Shown: positions 1 through 7,102, counted from the stretch's first letter. The stretch is 8,574 nucleotides of DNA from an uncultured Bacilli bacterium (GCA_947631655.1 CANRME010000055.1:1-8574), one strand, 5' to 3'. Translations and numbers: made by a program. The notes: a model not told the origin generated them from the letters alone.

Positions 1-101
1 TCATTTACTAAATCCGCTTCATATTCTAAAGATATACTACTAATTTCACTAATTTTAGTTTCAAAATTAATCTCCTTCTCATAAGGAATTATACTTTTCA
101 T
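1..101 (-). CDS. Unidentified protein, N-terminal 33 residues only
   Basis: Only the beginning of this gene is inside the window; it runs off the left edge with no in-frame stop. The ATG at 101-99 is preceded by GAGGTGA, a strong match to the Bacillota anti-Shine-Dalgarno, 5 bases from the start. The visible peptide begins MKSIIPYEKEINFETKISEI and continues with an acidic, beta-prone stretch; there is no signal peptide or membrane helix. The gene follows lon by 39 bases, but the lon terminator lies between them, so it probably has its own promoter: TACAAT on the minus strand at about 119-124 is a possible -10, without a convincing -35. The opening loosely recalls DUF3794/SPOCS-type proteins, but this is a weak impression from 33 residues, so no function is assigned. 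Confidence 0.7.
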   Translation of the reverse strand, partial: MKSIIPYEKEINFETKISEISSISLEYEADLVN

Positions 102-126
102 CTATATCACCTCGATAAATTGTATG

Positions 127-160
127 AAAAAAGCGACTTATTAATTACTAAATAATCGCT
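127..160 (-). terminator. Intrinsic terminator overlapping the 3' end of lon
   Basis: On the minus strand AGCGATTATT pairs with AATAAGTCGCT, with one bulged G and an 8-base loop, and the stem runs into six consecutive T. The left arm is formed by the last sense codons of lon (Arg, Leu, Phe) and the stop codon lies in the loop and right arm, so the terminator is nested in the end of the gene. It should separate lon from the partial gene downstream. Confidence 0.7.
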
Positions 161-2456
161 CATATATTTCTTGATAATTACTCACTAAAATAATTTTTAA
201 CTTTTCTTTAATTTCTTTCGGAACATTTTCTAAATCTCGTTCATTATCTTTGGGAATAAAAACGGTTTTTACTTCGTTATTTAACGCCCCAATTAGCTTT
301 TCTTTAACACCCCCGATTGGTAGCACATCTCCTCTTAAGGTCATCTCCCCAGTCATCGCGACCTCTTTAGGTACAGTTTTATTTAAAATCAAACTTATTA
401 GAGAAGTTGTAACGGTAACGCCCGCACTTGGCCCATCTTTCGGAGTAGCACCTTCCGGAGCATGTAAATGAATATCTTTACTTTGAAAATAATAATCATT
501 TATCTTTAACATATCTTTATGACTTATAATATAACTTTTCGCAACTTCGATACTTTCTTTCATAACTTCGCCAAGACTTCCCGTCATCAAAATATTTCCT
601 TTGCCTTCATAGTATACTGCTTCCAAAGTAAGAGTTATACCACCCCCAGCACTTACTGCTAAACCATTTACTAACCCCGGTGTTAACGATAAAACTTTAT
701 TTTTATAAACTAAAGAAGTACCTAAATAACCTTTTAAATCTTCTTCACTAACCACAATAGTTTCTTTATTTTCATTTAAATCATTATTTAAAATTACTTT
801 TCTTACGATATTAGTTAGGCACCTATTTAAGTTTCTTACTCCAGCTTCATCAGTATAATTATTAATAATACTTTTAATAATATCATTTTTAATTACTAAG
901 TCTTTTTTTGTAATCTTATGTTCTTTATAAATACTTGGAATTAAATATTTCTTCGCAATATCTACTTTTTCAAATTCCGTATAACTATGTAATCTAATTA
1001 CTTCTAACCTATCATACAAAGCAGGAGGAATATCATACTCATTATTCGCTGTTAAAATAAATAAGACGTTTTGTAAGGAGAATGGTTCCTCGACAAAATT
1101 ATCGGTAAATAGTGTGTTTTGTTCGGAATCTAGTATTTCTAGTAACGCACTAGCAGGATCTCCCTTATAATCCTTCGCCATTTTATCTACTTCATCGATT
1201 AAGATTAAGGGATTATTTACTTCACATTTACTAATGGCTTGAATAATTTTGCCAGGGTTACTACCTAAATAAGTTCTTCTATGTCCCAAAAGTTCCGCAC
1301 TATCGGATAAGCCTCCGACACTAATTTTATAAAATTCTCTTTTTAAGGCTTTCGCAATCGAAATAGCAAGCGAAGTTTTTCCTACTCCTGGAGGTCCTAC
1401 TAAACAAATTATTGGACTTTTAATATCTGGGTTTCTTTTGTGAACGGCGACATATTCTAAAATTCTTTGTTTAATTTTATCTAAACCATAATGCGTAGTA
1501 TCTAAACCTTTTTTAATTTTACTAATATCTTCTTCCGTTTTACTTTGTTTATTCCACGGTAGATTAATTACTAAATCTAAATAGTTTTTAAGCATGGACA
1601 TTTCCGGTGAAGAATCTAACATATTTTCAAATTTATGGACTTCTTTAACTAATTTATTTTTTGTTTTTATATCAATATCTAAACTATCTAATTTAATTAA
1701 ATAATTTCTTATCTCTTCTTCCCGAGAATCTTCTTCCCCTAGTTCTTTTTTAATACTTTCAAGTTTTTCCCTTAAAATATAATCTCTTTGATTTTTATCA
1801 AACTCTTCTTGTAGTGAAATATCAATATCTTCTTCTAATTTATTAATTTTAATTTCGACATTAATCTCTTTAATAAGTTTTTCAGCTCTTACTGCCGGAT
1901 TAACCTCTTCCATAAAGTTTAATTTTTTATCTGTTTCATAAAACATAAAAGCCGCAATAATATCCGTAAGTTTATCCAAATCCTTAATATTTTTAATAAT
2001 ATTTAAAATACTATTAGACATATTTGGGTTTACTTCTATTAATTCATGAATTAAACTAATTAATTTTCTTCTTAAAGCTTCACTTTCTACTTCTTTTATT
2101 AAAGGTGCTACTAACTCCACCGTATCTGCCATTAAAATATCTTTATTGTTAATAAAGCTTTTATATTTTTGAATTCCTATTCTTTGTTTTCCTAAAATCG
2201 TCAAACGGACATTCCCATTAGGTAACGTTAATCTATTTTTAATTTTGGCAATCACCGCAATATTAGGTAAATCTGTAACATCCGGATCAATTTCATATTG
2301 ATCTTTAGGATAAGCAATTAAAACTTCACCATCAAAATCTGCTAAAGCTAGGTTAATTATATCATTAGTTAAATCATTATTAAGTTCTAAACGTATGTCT
2401 TGATTAGGAAGGATGATAAGACCTTTAAGCATTAAAACAGGTAAAGTTTTTGCCAT
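141..2456 (-). CDS. lon: ATP-dependent endopeptidase Lon (LonA type)
   Basis: Lon is a cytoplasmic ring-forming AAA+ protease that unfolds and degrades misfolded and regulatory proteins; 771 residues is normal for LonA. The N-terminal substrate domain (about 1-190) is followed by a charged coiled-coil linker (about 190-300). The AAA+ module carries Walker A GPPGVGKT (354-361), Walker B ILIDEVD (418-424), a sensor-1 region TANNEYD (about 469-475) and a sensor-2 region DEAGVRN (536-542). The C-terminal protease domain has the catalytic serine in PKDGPSAG (Ser677) and the catalytic lysine in GGVKEK (Lys718), spaced as in the known Ser-Lys dyad. I place the start at the ATG at 2456-2454, because AGAGGAG lies 11 bases upstream. 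The in-frame ATG at 2486 lacks a ribosome site and sits almost on the predicted transcription start. No CIRCE or CtsR site is visible. The gene appears monocistronic. Confidence 0.96.
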   Translation of the reverse strand: MAKTLPVLMLKGLIILPNQDIRLELNNDLTNDIINLALADFDGEVLIAYPKDQYEIDPDVTDLPNIAVIAKIKNRLTLPNGNVRLTILGKQRIGIQKYKSFINNKDILMADTVELVAPLIKEVESEALRRKLISLIHELIEVNPNMSNSILNIIKNIKDLDKLTDIIAAFMFYETDKKLNFMEEVNPAVRAEKLIKEINVEIKINKLEEDIDISLQEEFDKNQRDYILREKLESIKKELGEEDSREEEIRNYLIKLDSLDIDIKTKNKLVKEVHKFENMLDSSPEMSMLKNYLDLVINLPWNKQSKTEEDISKIKKGLDTTHYGLDKIKQRILEYVAVHKRNPDIKSPIICLVGPPGVGKTSLAISIAKALKREFYKISVGGLSDSAELLGHRRTYLGSNPGKIIQAISKCEVNNPLILIDEVDKMAKDYKGDPASALLEILDSEQNTLFTDNFVEEPFSLQNVLFILTANNEYDIPPALYDRLEVIRLHSYTEFEKVDIAKKYLIPSIYKEHKITKKDLVIKNDIIKSIINNYTDEAGVRNLNRCLTNIVRKVILNNDLNENKETIVVSEEDLKGYLGTSLVYKNKVLSLTPGLVNGLAVSAGGGITLTLEAVYYEGKGNILMTGSLGEVMKESIEVAKSYIISHKDMLKINDYYFQSKDIHLHAPEGATPKDGPSAGVTVTTSLISLILNKTVPKEVAMTGEMTLRGDVLPIGGVKEKLIGALNNEVKTVFIPKDNERDLENVPKEIKEKLKIILVSNYQEIYERLFSN

Positions 2457-2494
2457 AGTAATGTCATCTCCTCTTTCCAAAAACAATTAAATTT

Positions 2495-2523
2495 ATACTA
2501 CCAAGAAAGAGGTATTTTGTCTA
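2495..2523 (-). promoter_or_regulatory. Predicted sigma-A promoter of lon
   Basis: On the minus strand TAGACA (2523-2518) and TAGTAT (2500-2495) are separated by exactly 17 bases. Transcription would start near 2488, giving a leader of about 32 bases before the ATG at 2456. The -10 differs from consensus at one key position and the region is AT-rich, so this is a moderate call. The spacer contains CCTCTTTC, the inverted match of the GAAAGAGG in the lon ribosome site. Confidence 0.5.
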
Positions 2524-2591
2524 TTAAAATTTACGTAATTTTACATATAATTTTTATCATTTAATTATTGTTTATTTTCACCATATTTAAA

Positions 2592-2906
2592 CTAACTTAT
2601 CTTACTTTCTTTTAGTTTATTAAGTTCACTTACAGAAATGCCTGATGCTCCTAGTATTATATCTTCTTCTACCCCTTTACTAAGTAAATATTTTGCCGTT
2701 TCTATTGATTTTTGTTCAATACCTTGTTTCATTCCTCGTTTCATTCCTTGTTTCATACCAAGTTCCAAACCTATTTTTTCTCCTTTCTTAATTCCTTGCT
2801 TAAGCCCTTGTTCTAATCCTTTCTTACGAAATGTATTCTTCATTAATCTATCTTCTAGTTCCACATCTCGATAACCATAAGGTATTTCTTTTCCAAATAT
2901 TATCAT
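2592..2906 (-). CDS. Possible nested C-terminal product of the Rpn gene (RpnS-like)
   Basis: An in-frame internal ATG (Met202 of the full protein, 2906-2904) is preceded by GGAAGGAGTAG. Its AAGGAG core lies 11 bases upstream, the same spacing as at the full-length start. Translation here would give 104 residues: the helical linker, the Gly-spaced charged repeat and the C-terminal helical domain, without the nuclease core. In studied Rpn genes a short C-terminal protein made from an internal start (RpnS) neutralises the long nuclease, and this has the same architecture. Only the site and frame are seen; expression and function are inferred. A GTG two bases after the purine tract is too close to be used. 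Confidence 0.35.
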   Translation of the reverse strand: MIIFGKEIPYGYRDVELEDRLMKNTFRKKGLEQGLKQGIKKGEKIGLELGMKQGMKRGMKQGIEQKSIETAKYLLSKGVEEDIILGASGISVSELNKLKESKIS

Positions 2907-3509
2907 TTCTTTCACTACTCCTTCCAATATTTTATCCCCAATACTCATTTCTTTTAATGTATCTACTTCTTCTTCCAACAGAATTTTTAAATATTGTATT
3001 AATTTTTTATTTACACTTTTAGTATACTCTTTATTTTGCAAATAGTCAAGTTCGATATGATATATCTTTAATCTCTGTAAAGGATACTCCATATTATTCG
3101 TTTTTTCTTTTATAATATATTCATTTAATAATTTCTTTCCATAAGTTTTAAATTTATCAAAGTTTATTTGAATAAATATTCTATCAGTATTATAACCTTC
3201 TCCCTCGACATTATCTTGATTATGTAGGGAATACAAATAACTATTATTTTTTACGGCCATTTCCTTATAATAATTTGCATTCATTTCTAAATTAATAGTA
3301 TATCTCTTTATTTTTACTACTATATCACTTCTTTGGTGAATATTATTTATATTACCTTCATTTAGAGTCGTATCTATATATTCTAAATTCTCTAGACTTT
3401 TAATAGATATATTAGTTATTAAATGAATTAACATAATTAAATAATCTTTATTAATATGCATTATATGATAAAACATTTTATCATCTGTTAAAGGTGTAAT
3501 TTTGGACAT
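2592..3509 (-). CDS. Rpn-family PD-(D/E)XK nuclease (annotated as 'transposase')
   Basis: This 305-residue protein matches the Rpn / PDDEXK_2 group, usually labelled 'PD-(D/E)XK nuclease family transposase'. Characterised relatives (E. coli RpnA) are DNA nucleases that stimulate RecA-independent recombination, and some act in phage defence. The opening MSKITPLTDDKMFYHI is typical. The likely catalytic core is Asp62 in RSDIVV and Glu75 in INLEMN; position 77 is Asn where many relatives have Gln or Lys, so activity is uncertain. Residues 229-266 form a Gly-spaced charged repeat (GLEQ/GMKQ type), followed by a small helical domain ending in GISVSELNKL, as in many relatives. The ATG at 3509 has AAAGGAG 11 bases upstream and a good promoter. 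No terminal inverted repeats or DDE transposase are present, so it does not look like an insertion sequence. Confidence 0.85.
   Translation of the reverse strand: MSKITPLTDDKMFYHIMHINKDYLIMLIHLITNISIKSLENLEYIDTTLNEGNINNIHQRSDIVVKIKRYTINLEMNANYYKEMAVKNNSYLYSLHNQDNVEGEGYNTDRIFIQINFDKFKTYGKKLLNEYIIKEKTNNMEYPLQRLKIYHIELDYLQNKEYTKSVNKKLIQYLKILLEEEVDTLKEMSIGDKILEGVVKEMIIFGKEIPYGYRDVELEDRLMKNTFRKKGLEQGLKQGIKKGEKIGLELGMKQGMKRGMKQGIEQKSIETAKYLLSKGVEEDIILGASGISVSELNKLKESKIS
2712..2825 (-). repeat. Coding Gly-spaced repeat in the Rpn tail
   Basis: This stretch encodes residues 229-266, where glycine recurs mostly every four residues with Lys, Gln, Glu, Met or Leu between. At DNA level 2725-2762 is an almost exact tandem of 12-base units (TGTTTCATTCCT on the plus strand with small changes). 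Such tracts are typical of Rpn proteins and can change unit number by slippage without a frameshift. Confidence 0.75.
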
Positions 3510-3538
3510 ATATAGATTCTCTCCTTTCAGTAAGAAGA

Positions 3539-3567
3539 ACTATACACTAAAGAAAATAAAATGTAAA
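3539..3567 (-). promoter_or_regulatory. Predicted sigma-A promoter of the Rpn gene
   Basis: On the minus strand TTTACA (3567-3562) is followed after exactly 17 bases by TATAGT (3544-3539); each box differs from consensus by one base. The start would be near 3532, just upstream of the AAAGGAG ribosome site (3527-3521), giving a leader of only about 22 bases. With the terminator further upstream, this makes the Rpn gene an independent unit. Confidence 0.65.
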
Positions 3568-3574
3568 ATTGCAG

Positions 3575-3609
3575 ATTTTGCGAGTTTGGGATCCAAATTA
3601 AAAAATTGG
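3575..3609. repeat. Degenerate intergenic repeat, copy A
   Basis: Two blocks recur in copy B at 3726-3771: ATTTTGCGAGTTT (12 of 13 bases shared) and TCCAAATTAAAAAATTGG (16 of 18 shared). The second block is an imperfect inverted repeat with CCAA/TTGG ends. The blocks are 4 bases apart here and 15 in copy B. Its origin is unknown; it could be a decayed small mobile repeat or a local duplication. It lies just upstream of the Rpn promoter. Confidence 0.5.
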
Positions 3610-3610
3610 C

Positions 3611-3632
3611 ATTTCCCTAACATATGGGAAAT
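3611..3632. other. Inverted repeat of unknown role
   Basis: ATTTCCC (3611-3617) and GGGAAAT (3626-3632) form a perfect 7-bp stem around an 8-base loop that contains CATATG. Neither strand has a clean T-run directly after the stem, so it is not a convincing terminator. It could be an operator, or part of the surrounding repeat-rich spacer. Confidence 0.4.
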
Positions 3633-3650
3633 TCTTAAAATTTTAACATA

Positions 3651-3676
3651 ACAAAAATACCTTACAAAGTAAGGTA
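3651..3676 (-). terminator. Intrinsic terminator of the csoR-copA-ttcA unit
   Basis: On the minus strand TACCTTAC, a TTT loop and GTAAGGTA make a perfect 8-bp stem, followed directly by TTTTTGTT. It lies about 100 bases past the stop of the TtcA-family gene and upstream of the Rpn promoter, so it should end the copper-regulated transcript. This is the cleanest terminator between the two genes; the 3755-3771 hairpin nearer the stop lacks an adjacent T-run. Confidence 0.75.
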
Positions 3677-3725
3677 CAACCTAGGTTTAATTGATATTTA
3701 TTATTTCTTTTAAAAACAAAATCCA

Positions 3726-3771
3726 ATTTTGCGTGTTTTTTAAGAAAAAGGCCTCCAATTTTAAAAATTGG
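3726..3771. repeat. Degenerate intergenic repeat, copy B
   Basis: This copy contains ATTTTGCGTGTTT and, after a longer spacer, CCAATTTTAAAAATTGG, a perfect inverted repeat with two 8-base arms around one central base. It begins 8 bases after the stop codon of the TtcA-family gene. Copy A is about 150 bases away, across the terminator. A GGCC followed by five T on the minus strand gives it a partly terminator-like look. Confidence 0.5.
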
Positions 3772-3778
3772 TAAAATT

Positions 3779-4615
3779 TTATTTTTTATCATAATCTTCT
3801 AAAAAACTATGATATTTACCATCTTTTTTCGTTCCTAAAACACAATTTAAATTAATATTATCTAAAGATTTATAAATATTATAATCAATACTATCATTTA
3901 CTTTTCTTAAATTATTTATTAATTCTTTAATTTCTTTTCTTTTACTACTTTCTTCATTAAGTGCACACTTTTCCGTAAAATGACACGCACAATTTAAAAA
4001 TTCTAATTTATTATAATTTCTCCACGCAATAATATCATGTTCTTTTACTAAATACATTGGTCTTATAAGTTCTAACCCATTAAAATTATCACTATGTAAT
4101 TTCGGCATCATGGTTTTAAATTCCGCCGCATAAAACATTGATAATAAAGTTGTTTCAATCACATCATCAAAATGGTGCCCTAAAGCAATTTTATTGCAAC
4201 CAAGTTCTTGCGCTTTATTATAAAGATGTCCTCTTCGCATCCTAGCACATAAGTAACACGGACTTTTTCCCGGTGAAATATCTACGACATCAAAAATATC
4301 ACTTTCAAATATTTCGATTGGTATATTTAAAATTTCCGCATTATCTAAAATTTTCTTCCGATTTTCTTTGGTATACCCCGGATCCATTACGACGAAACGC
4401 GCATCAAAATGAATTTTCCCATGCCGTGCTAGTTCTTGAATACATTTCGCCATTAAAAATGAATCTTTTCCCCCACTCATACAAACCATAATTTTATCGT
4501 TTTCTTCGATTAACTTATAAGTTTTTAAAGCTAAAATAAACTTACTCCAAATAGGTTTCCGAAATTTTTTAATGATACTTCTTTCAATTTCTTTATATCT
4601 TTCCATCTTCTTCAC
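3779..4615 (-). CDS. ttcA: TtcA-family PP-loop, Fe-S tRNA thiolase
   Basis: Family members are ATP-pyrophosphatases with a [4Fe-4S] cluster; E. coli TtcA makes 2-thiocytidine at position 32 of certain tRNAs. The 278-residue protein has the PP-loop SGGKDS (47-52), the cluster motif CYLC (Cys120, Cys123) followed by ARMRRG, the family block LGHHFDD (145-151), and a late cysteine group (Cys209, Cys211, Cys217) where TtcA has its third cluster ligand. The start is GTG at 4615-4613, with AAGGA seven bases upstream, inside copA; it overlaps the copA TGA stop as GTGA, implying translational coupling. The ATG three codons on lacks a well-spaced ribosome site. The family is clear, but the exact substrate in Bacillota is not established, and its place in a copper operon is unusual. 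Other TtcA/TilS-like thiolases remain possible. Confidence 0.88.
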   Translation of the reverse strand: MKKMERYKEIERSIIKKFRKPIWSKFILALKTYKLIEENDKIMVCMSGGKDSFLMAKCIQELARHGKIHFDARFVVMDPGYTKENRKKILDNAEILNIPIEIFESDIFDVVDISPGKSPCYLCARMRRGHLYNKAQELGCNKIALGHHFDDVIETTLLSMFYAAEFKTMMPKLHSDNFNGLELIRPMYLVKEHDIIAWRNYNKLEFLNCACHFTEKCALNEESSKRKEIKELINNLRKVNDSIDYNIYKSLDNINLNCVLGTKKDGKYHSFLEDYDKK

Positions 4616-6804
4616 TTAACTTTCCTTAAACGTAAAGAATTTAGTACAACTGTTAAACTACTTACCATCATCGCTAAAGATGCTAAAGCAGGACTTATCG
4701 TAATCCCTTTAACTAACCCAATAGCTATTGGAACCATTAACATATTATATAAGAAAGCCCAAAATAAGTTTTCCTTAATTATTTTCATCGTCTTATTACT
4801 AATTTTAAATAAGGTAGTAATATCGTATAAATCATTATGAATTAAAATAACTTCAGCACTATCTCCCGCAATATCGGTTCCACTATTTAAACTTACTCCT
4901 ACATGCGCTGCTGTTAAACTAATAGCGTCATTTATGCCATCGCCCACCATCATGACTTTATACCCCTTATCTTGTTTTTCTTTAACCACTTTGTTTTTAA
5001 CTTCAGGGGTAACTTCCGCAATAACATTATCTATTCCTAAAACACTGGCTATTTTCTTTGCTGTCACCGCATTATCACCGGTAAGCATTATCACTTCTTT
5101 ATGCATTTTTTTAAGTTCAGAAACAGTTTTCTTACTATTTTCTCTTACAATATCTTGCATTCCTAATAAACACACAATTTTTTTATCAATTACGCCATAG
5201 ATAAGACTTGCTCCCGCATTTGCTAACTCTTTAGCATCTTTACTAATCGTATTCTTAATTTTTAACTTATCTAATACTTTTTCATTACCTAAATAAATTT
5301 CTTTATTTAGTACTTCCCCCTTTACTCCTATTCCTGGCATTTCTTTAAAGTCTTTTACTTCTAATAAGGAAATACCCTTTTCTTTTATAACTTCATTTAA
5401 AGATAAAGCTAGAGGATGACTTGATAAAGCTTCCACACTACCTACATAAGATAATAATTCTTTTTCATCTAATTTACTATAATTATGCATTTTAGCTAAT
5501 TTTAATTTCCCATAAGTTAAAGTTCCTGTTTTATCAAAAATAACAGTATCTATATCTTTAACACTTTCTAAAACCGTACTATTTTTAATTAAAATTCCCT
5601 TTTTAGCAGAAGCCCCTTCACTTACCACTACAGCTAAAGGAGTAGCAAGACCTAAAGCACAAGGACAAGCAATAACTAAGACGGAAACAAATCTGTTAAT
5701 CGCGAAACTAACATCCCGTCCTAACACTAAATAACTTATTAAAGTAAGTAACGCAATTATAATAATTCCTGGCACAAAATAACCACTAATTTTATCGGCC
5801 ACCTTCGCAATATGAGGTTTACTTCCAGTTGCTTCCACCACTAATTTTACAATACTTGAAATAACGGAATCTGGTCCAATATTTATCGCTTCATAAGAAA
5901 TAACCCCATCCATGGTAATACTTCCCGCTAAAACTTTATCACCAACACTTTTCTTAACTGGTTTACTTTCCCCCGTAATAAAACTTTCATCAACATAAGC
6001 GTTTCCCTTAGTAACTGTCCCATCAACAGCAATCTTCATTCCGGTTTTACATACTAAAATATCATGAGGTTTAATACTACCAATCTCTACTTCTACTAAT
6101 TCCCCATCTTTTTCAAGTAAAGCCTTACTTGGAGTAATAGTTACTAACTCTTTTAAAGCTGATTTCGTTTTTTCCTTACTATGAAAATCAATAAACCGTC
6201 CTAGTTTAATGAAAAAGATAATCAAAGCACACGACTCAAAATATAGTTCATGCACCATCATATCATTACCCATAAAAAGTAATATAGTATGATAAATACT
6301 ATATAGATAACTGGCAAGCACTCCTAAAGAAACTAATGTATCCATATTTGGAGACAAAGAAATTAAATTTTTAATTCCTTTTATCATAATATCTAAACCA
6401 AATAAAATAAAACTTGTTGCTAAAACTCCTAATAAAATAGCATAATTATAAGGCTTTATTGCCATCGAAAATAAAGGTATCTCTGGCAAGTTAATCATCG
6501 GTCCCATCGCAATATACAAAGTAAATACTGCTAAAAGTCCAAAAACAATTAAAATATACCCCTTATGGGCTTCCTTTTTTTCTTGTTTAGGATTATAAAT
6601 ACCTAATGAACTATAACCAGCTTCTTTAATAAACCTTTCTAAATCTAAAACATTAAGCTTATCTTCATAAGTTATAAAAGCTTGTGCCATTACTAAATTA
6701 ACACTCGCTTCAATAACTCCTTCTTGCTTATTTAAATATTTTTCAATCCGAGAAGCACAAGCTGCACAACTCATACCTCCAATATTTAAAATTATCTTTT
6801 TCAT
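4612..6804 (-). CDS. copA: Copper-exporting P1B-type ATPase CopA
   Basis: CopA is an inner-membrane ATPase that pumps Cu(I) out of the cytoplasm. The 730-residue protein begins with one heavy-metal-associated domain, GMSCAACAS (Cys13, Cys16). About eight membrane helices follow: four between 82 and 205, two at about 340-395 and two at about 676-720. The actuator has TGES (277-280) and the sixth helix carries CPC (380-382). The catalytic part has DKTGT (424-428, phosphorylated Asp424), the HP pair (463-464) and GDGIND (621-626). Tyr686-Asn687 and the Met-x-x-Ser-Ser type end (Met713, Ser715, Ser716) fit the Cu(I) subgroup rather than Zn/Cd pumps. The ATG start overlaps the csoR TGA as ATGA, and its own TGA overlaps the next start as GTGA. 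No copZ chaperone gene is visible here. Regulation should come from the CsoR promoter upstream. Confidence 0.95.
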   Translation of the reverse strand: MKKIILNIGGMSCAACASRIEKYLNKQEGVIEASVNLVMAQAFITYEDKLNVLDLERFIKEAGYSSLGIYNPKQEKKEAHKGYILIVFGLLAVFTLYIAMGPMINLPEIPLFSMAIKPYNYAILLGVLATSFILFGLDIMIKGIKNLISLSPNMDTLVSLGVLASYLYSIYHTILLFMGNDMMVHELYFESCALIIFFIKLGRFIDFHSKEKTKSALKELVTITPSKALLEKDGELVEVEIGSIKPHDILVCKTGMKIAVDGTVTKGNAYVDESFITGESKPVKKSVGDKVLAGSITMDGVISYEAINIGPDSVISSIVKLVVEATGSKPHIAKVADKISGYFVPGIIIIALLTLISYLVLGRDVSFAINRFVSVLVIACPCALGLATPLAVVVSEGASAKKGILIKNSTVLESVKDIDTVIFDKTGTLTYGKLKLAKMHNYSKLDEKELLSYVGSVEALSSHPLALSLNEVIKEKGISLLEVKDFKEMPGIGVKGEVLNKEIYLGNEKVLDKLKIKNTISKDAKELANAGASLIYGVIDKKIVCLLGMQDIVRENSKKTVSELKKMHKEVIMLTGDNAVTAKKIASVLGIDNVIAEVTPEVKNKVVKEKQDKGYKVMMVGDGINDAISLTAAHVGVSLNSGTDIAGDSAEVILIHNDLYDITTLFKISNKTMKIIKENLFWAFLYNMLMVPIAIGLVKGITISPALASLAMMVSSLTVVLNSLRLRKVK

Positions 6805-7085
6805 TTAAGTCTTTCAAATAAAGCCATTACATCATCTATAATCTCTAAATTATCTTCTTTAATATTTTTTACCACACAAGTTTCTAAATGATTTTTTAAA
6901 ATATCTTTACCAACACTTCTTAAAGAATTACAAATAGCAGCAATTTGAATTAGAATATCATCGCAATACCGGTCTTCATCTACCATACTGGTAACTCCTC
7001 TTACTTGACCTTCAATTGTATTTAATCTTTTTATTAAATACTTTTTATCGGCCACACTTCTTATTTTTTTCTTTGTCTTTGTCAT
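6801..7085 (-). CDS. csoR: Copper-sensing transcriptional repressor CsoR
   Basis: CsoR proteins (DUF156 family) are small all-helical repressors that release DNA when Cu(I) binds. This 94-residue protein has the family core RLNTIEGQVRGV (20-31) and the Cu(I) ligand set Cys41, His66, Cys70. The spacings of 25 and 4 residues equal those of the known C-H-C site, which favours copper over the related FrmR, RcnR and CstR sensors. The N terminus is rich in lysine, as expected for DNA contact. The ATG at 7085-7083 has GGTGA six bases upstream. It is the first gene of the unit, directly downstream of a promoter that contains a matching operator, and its TGA stop overlaps the copA start, so autoregulation and coupled translation are expected. 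Confidence 0.95.
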   Translation of the reverse strand: MTKTKKKIRSVADKKYLIKRLNTIEGQVRGVTSMVDEDRYCDDILIQIAAICNSLRSVGKDILKNHLETCVVKNIKEDNLEIIDDVMALFERLK

Positions 7086-7102
7086 ATTTCTTCACCATCT
7101 TC

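Noticed and set aside
250..471. Open frame on the plus strand inside lon, and similar ones at 2638-2874, 4273-4491 and 4934-5200
   Set aside because: They lie opposite strongly conserved genes, have no credible ribosome sites and read as antisense shadows with low-complexity composition.
2457..2486. Upstream ATG at 2486 as the lon start
   Set aside because: It has no ribosome site and sits at the predicted transcription start; the ATG at 2456 has AGAGGAG 11 bases upstream and begins with a typical Lon N terminus.
2457..2591. CIRCE (HrcA) or CtsR operator before lon
   Set aside because: Neither the TTAGCACTC/GAGTGCTAA pair nor tandem GGTCAAA heptamers is present.
2712..2825. Short tandem repeats resembling a CRISPR or satellite array
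   Set aside because: Units are about 12 bases without spacers and are in frame within the Gly-spaced tail of the Rpn protein.
2592..3509. Insertion sequence around the 'transposase' gene
   Set aside because: No terminal inverted repeats, target duplications or DDE/HUH motifs; the protein is a PD-(D/E)XK nuclease with its own promoter.
3510..3778. Riboswitch or tRNA in the hairpin-rich spacer
   Set aside because: No tRNA arms or recognised riboswitch core is visible; the stems are short and AT-rich, and only 3651-3676 is a clear terminator.
6801..6803. TGA as tryptophan (Mollicutes code 4)
   Set aside because: TGA ends csoR and copA exactly at family-typical C termini and tryptophan is encoded by TGG in lon, so the standard code applies.
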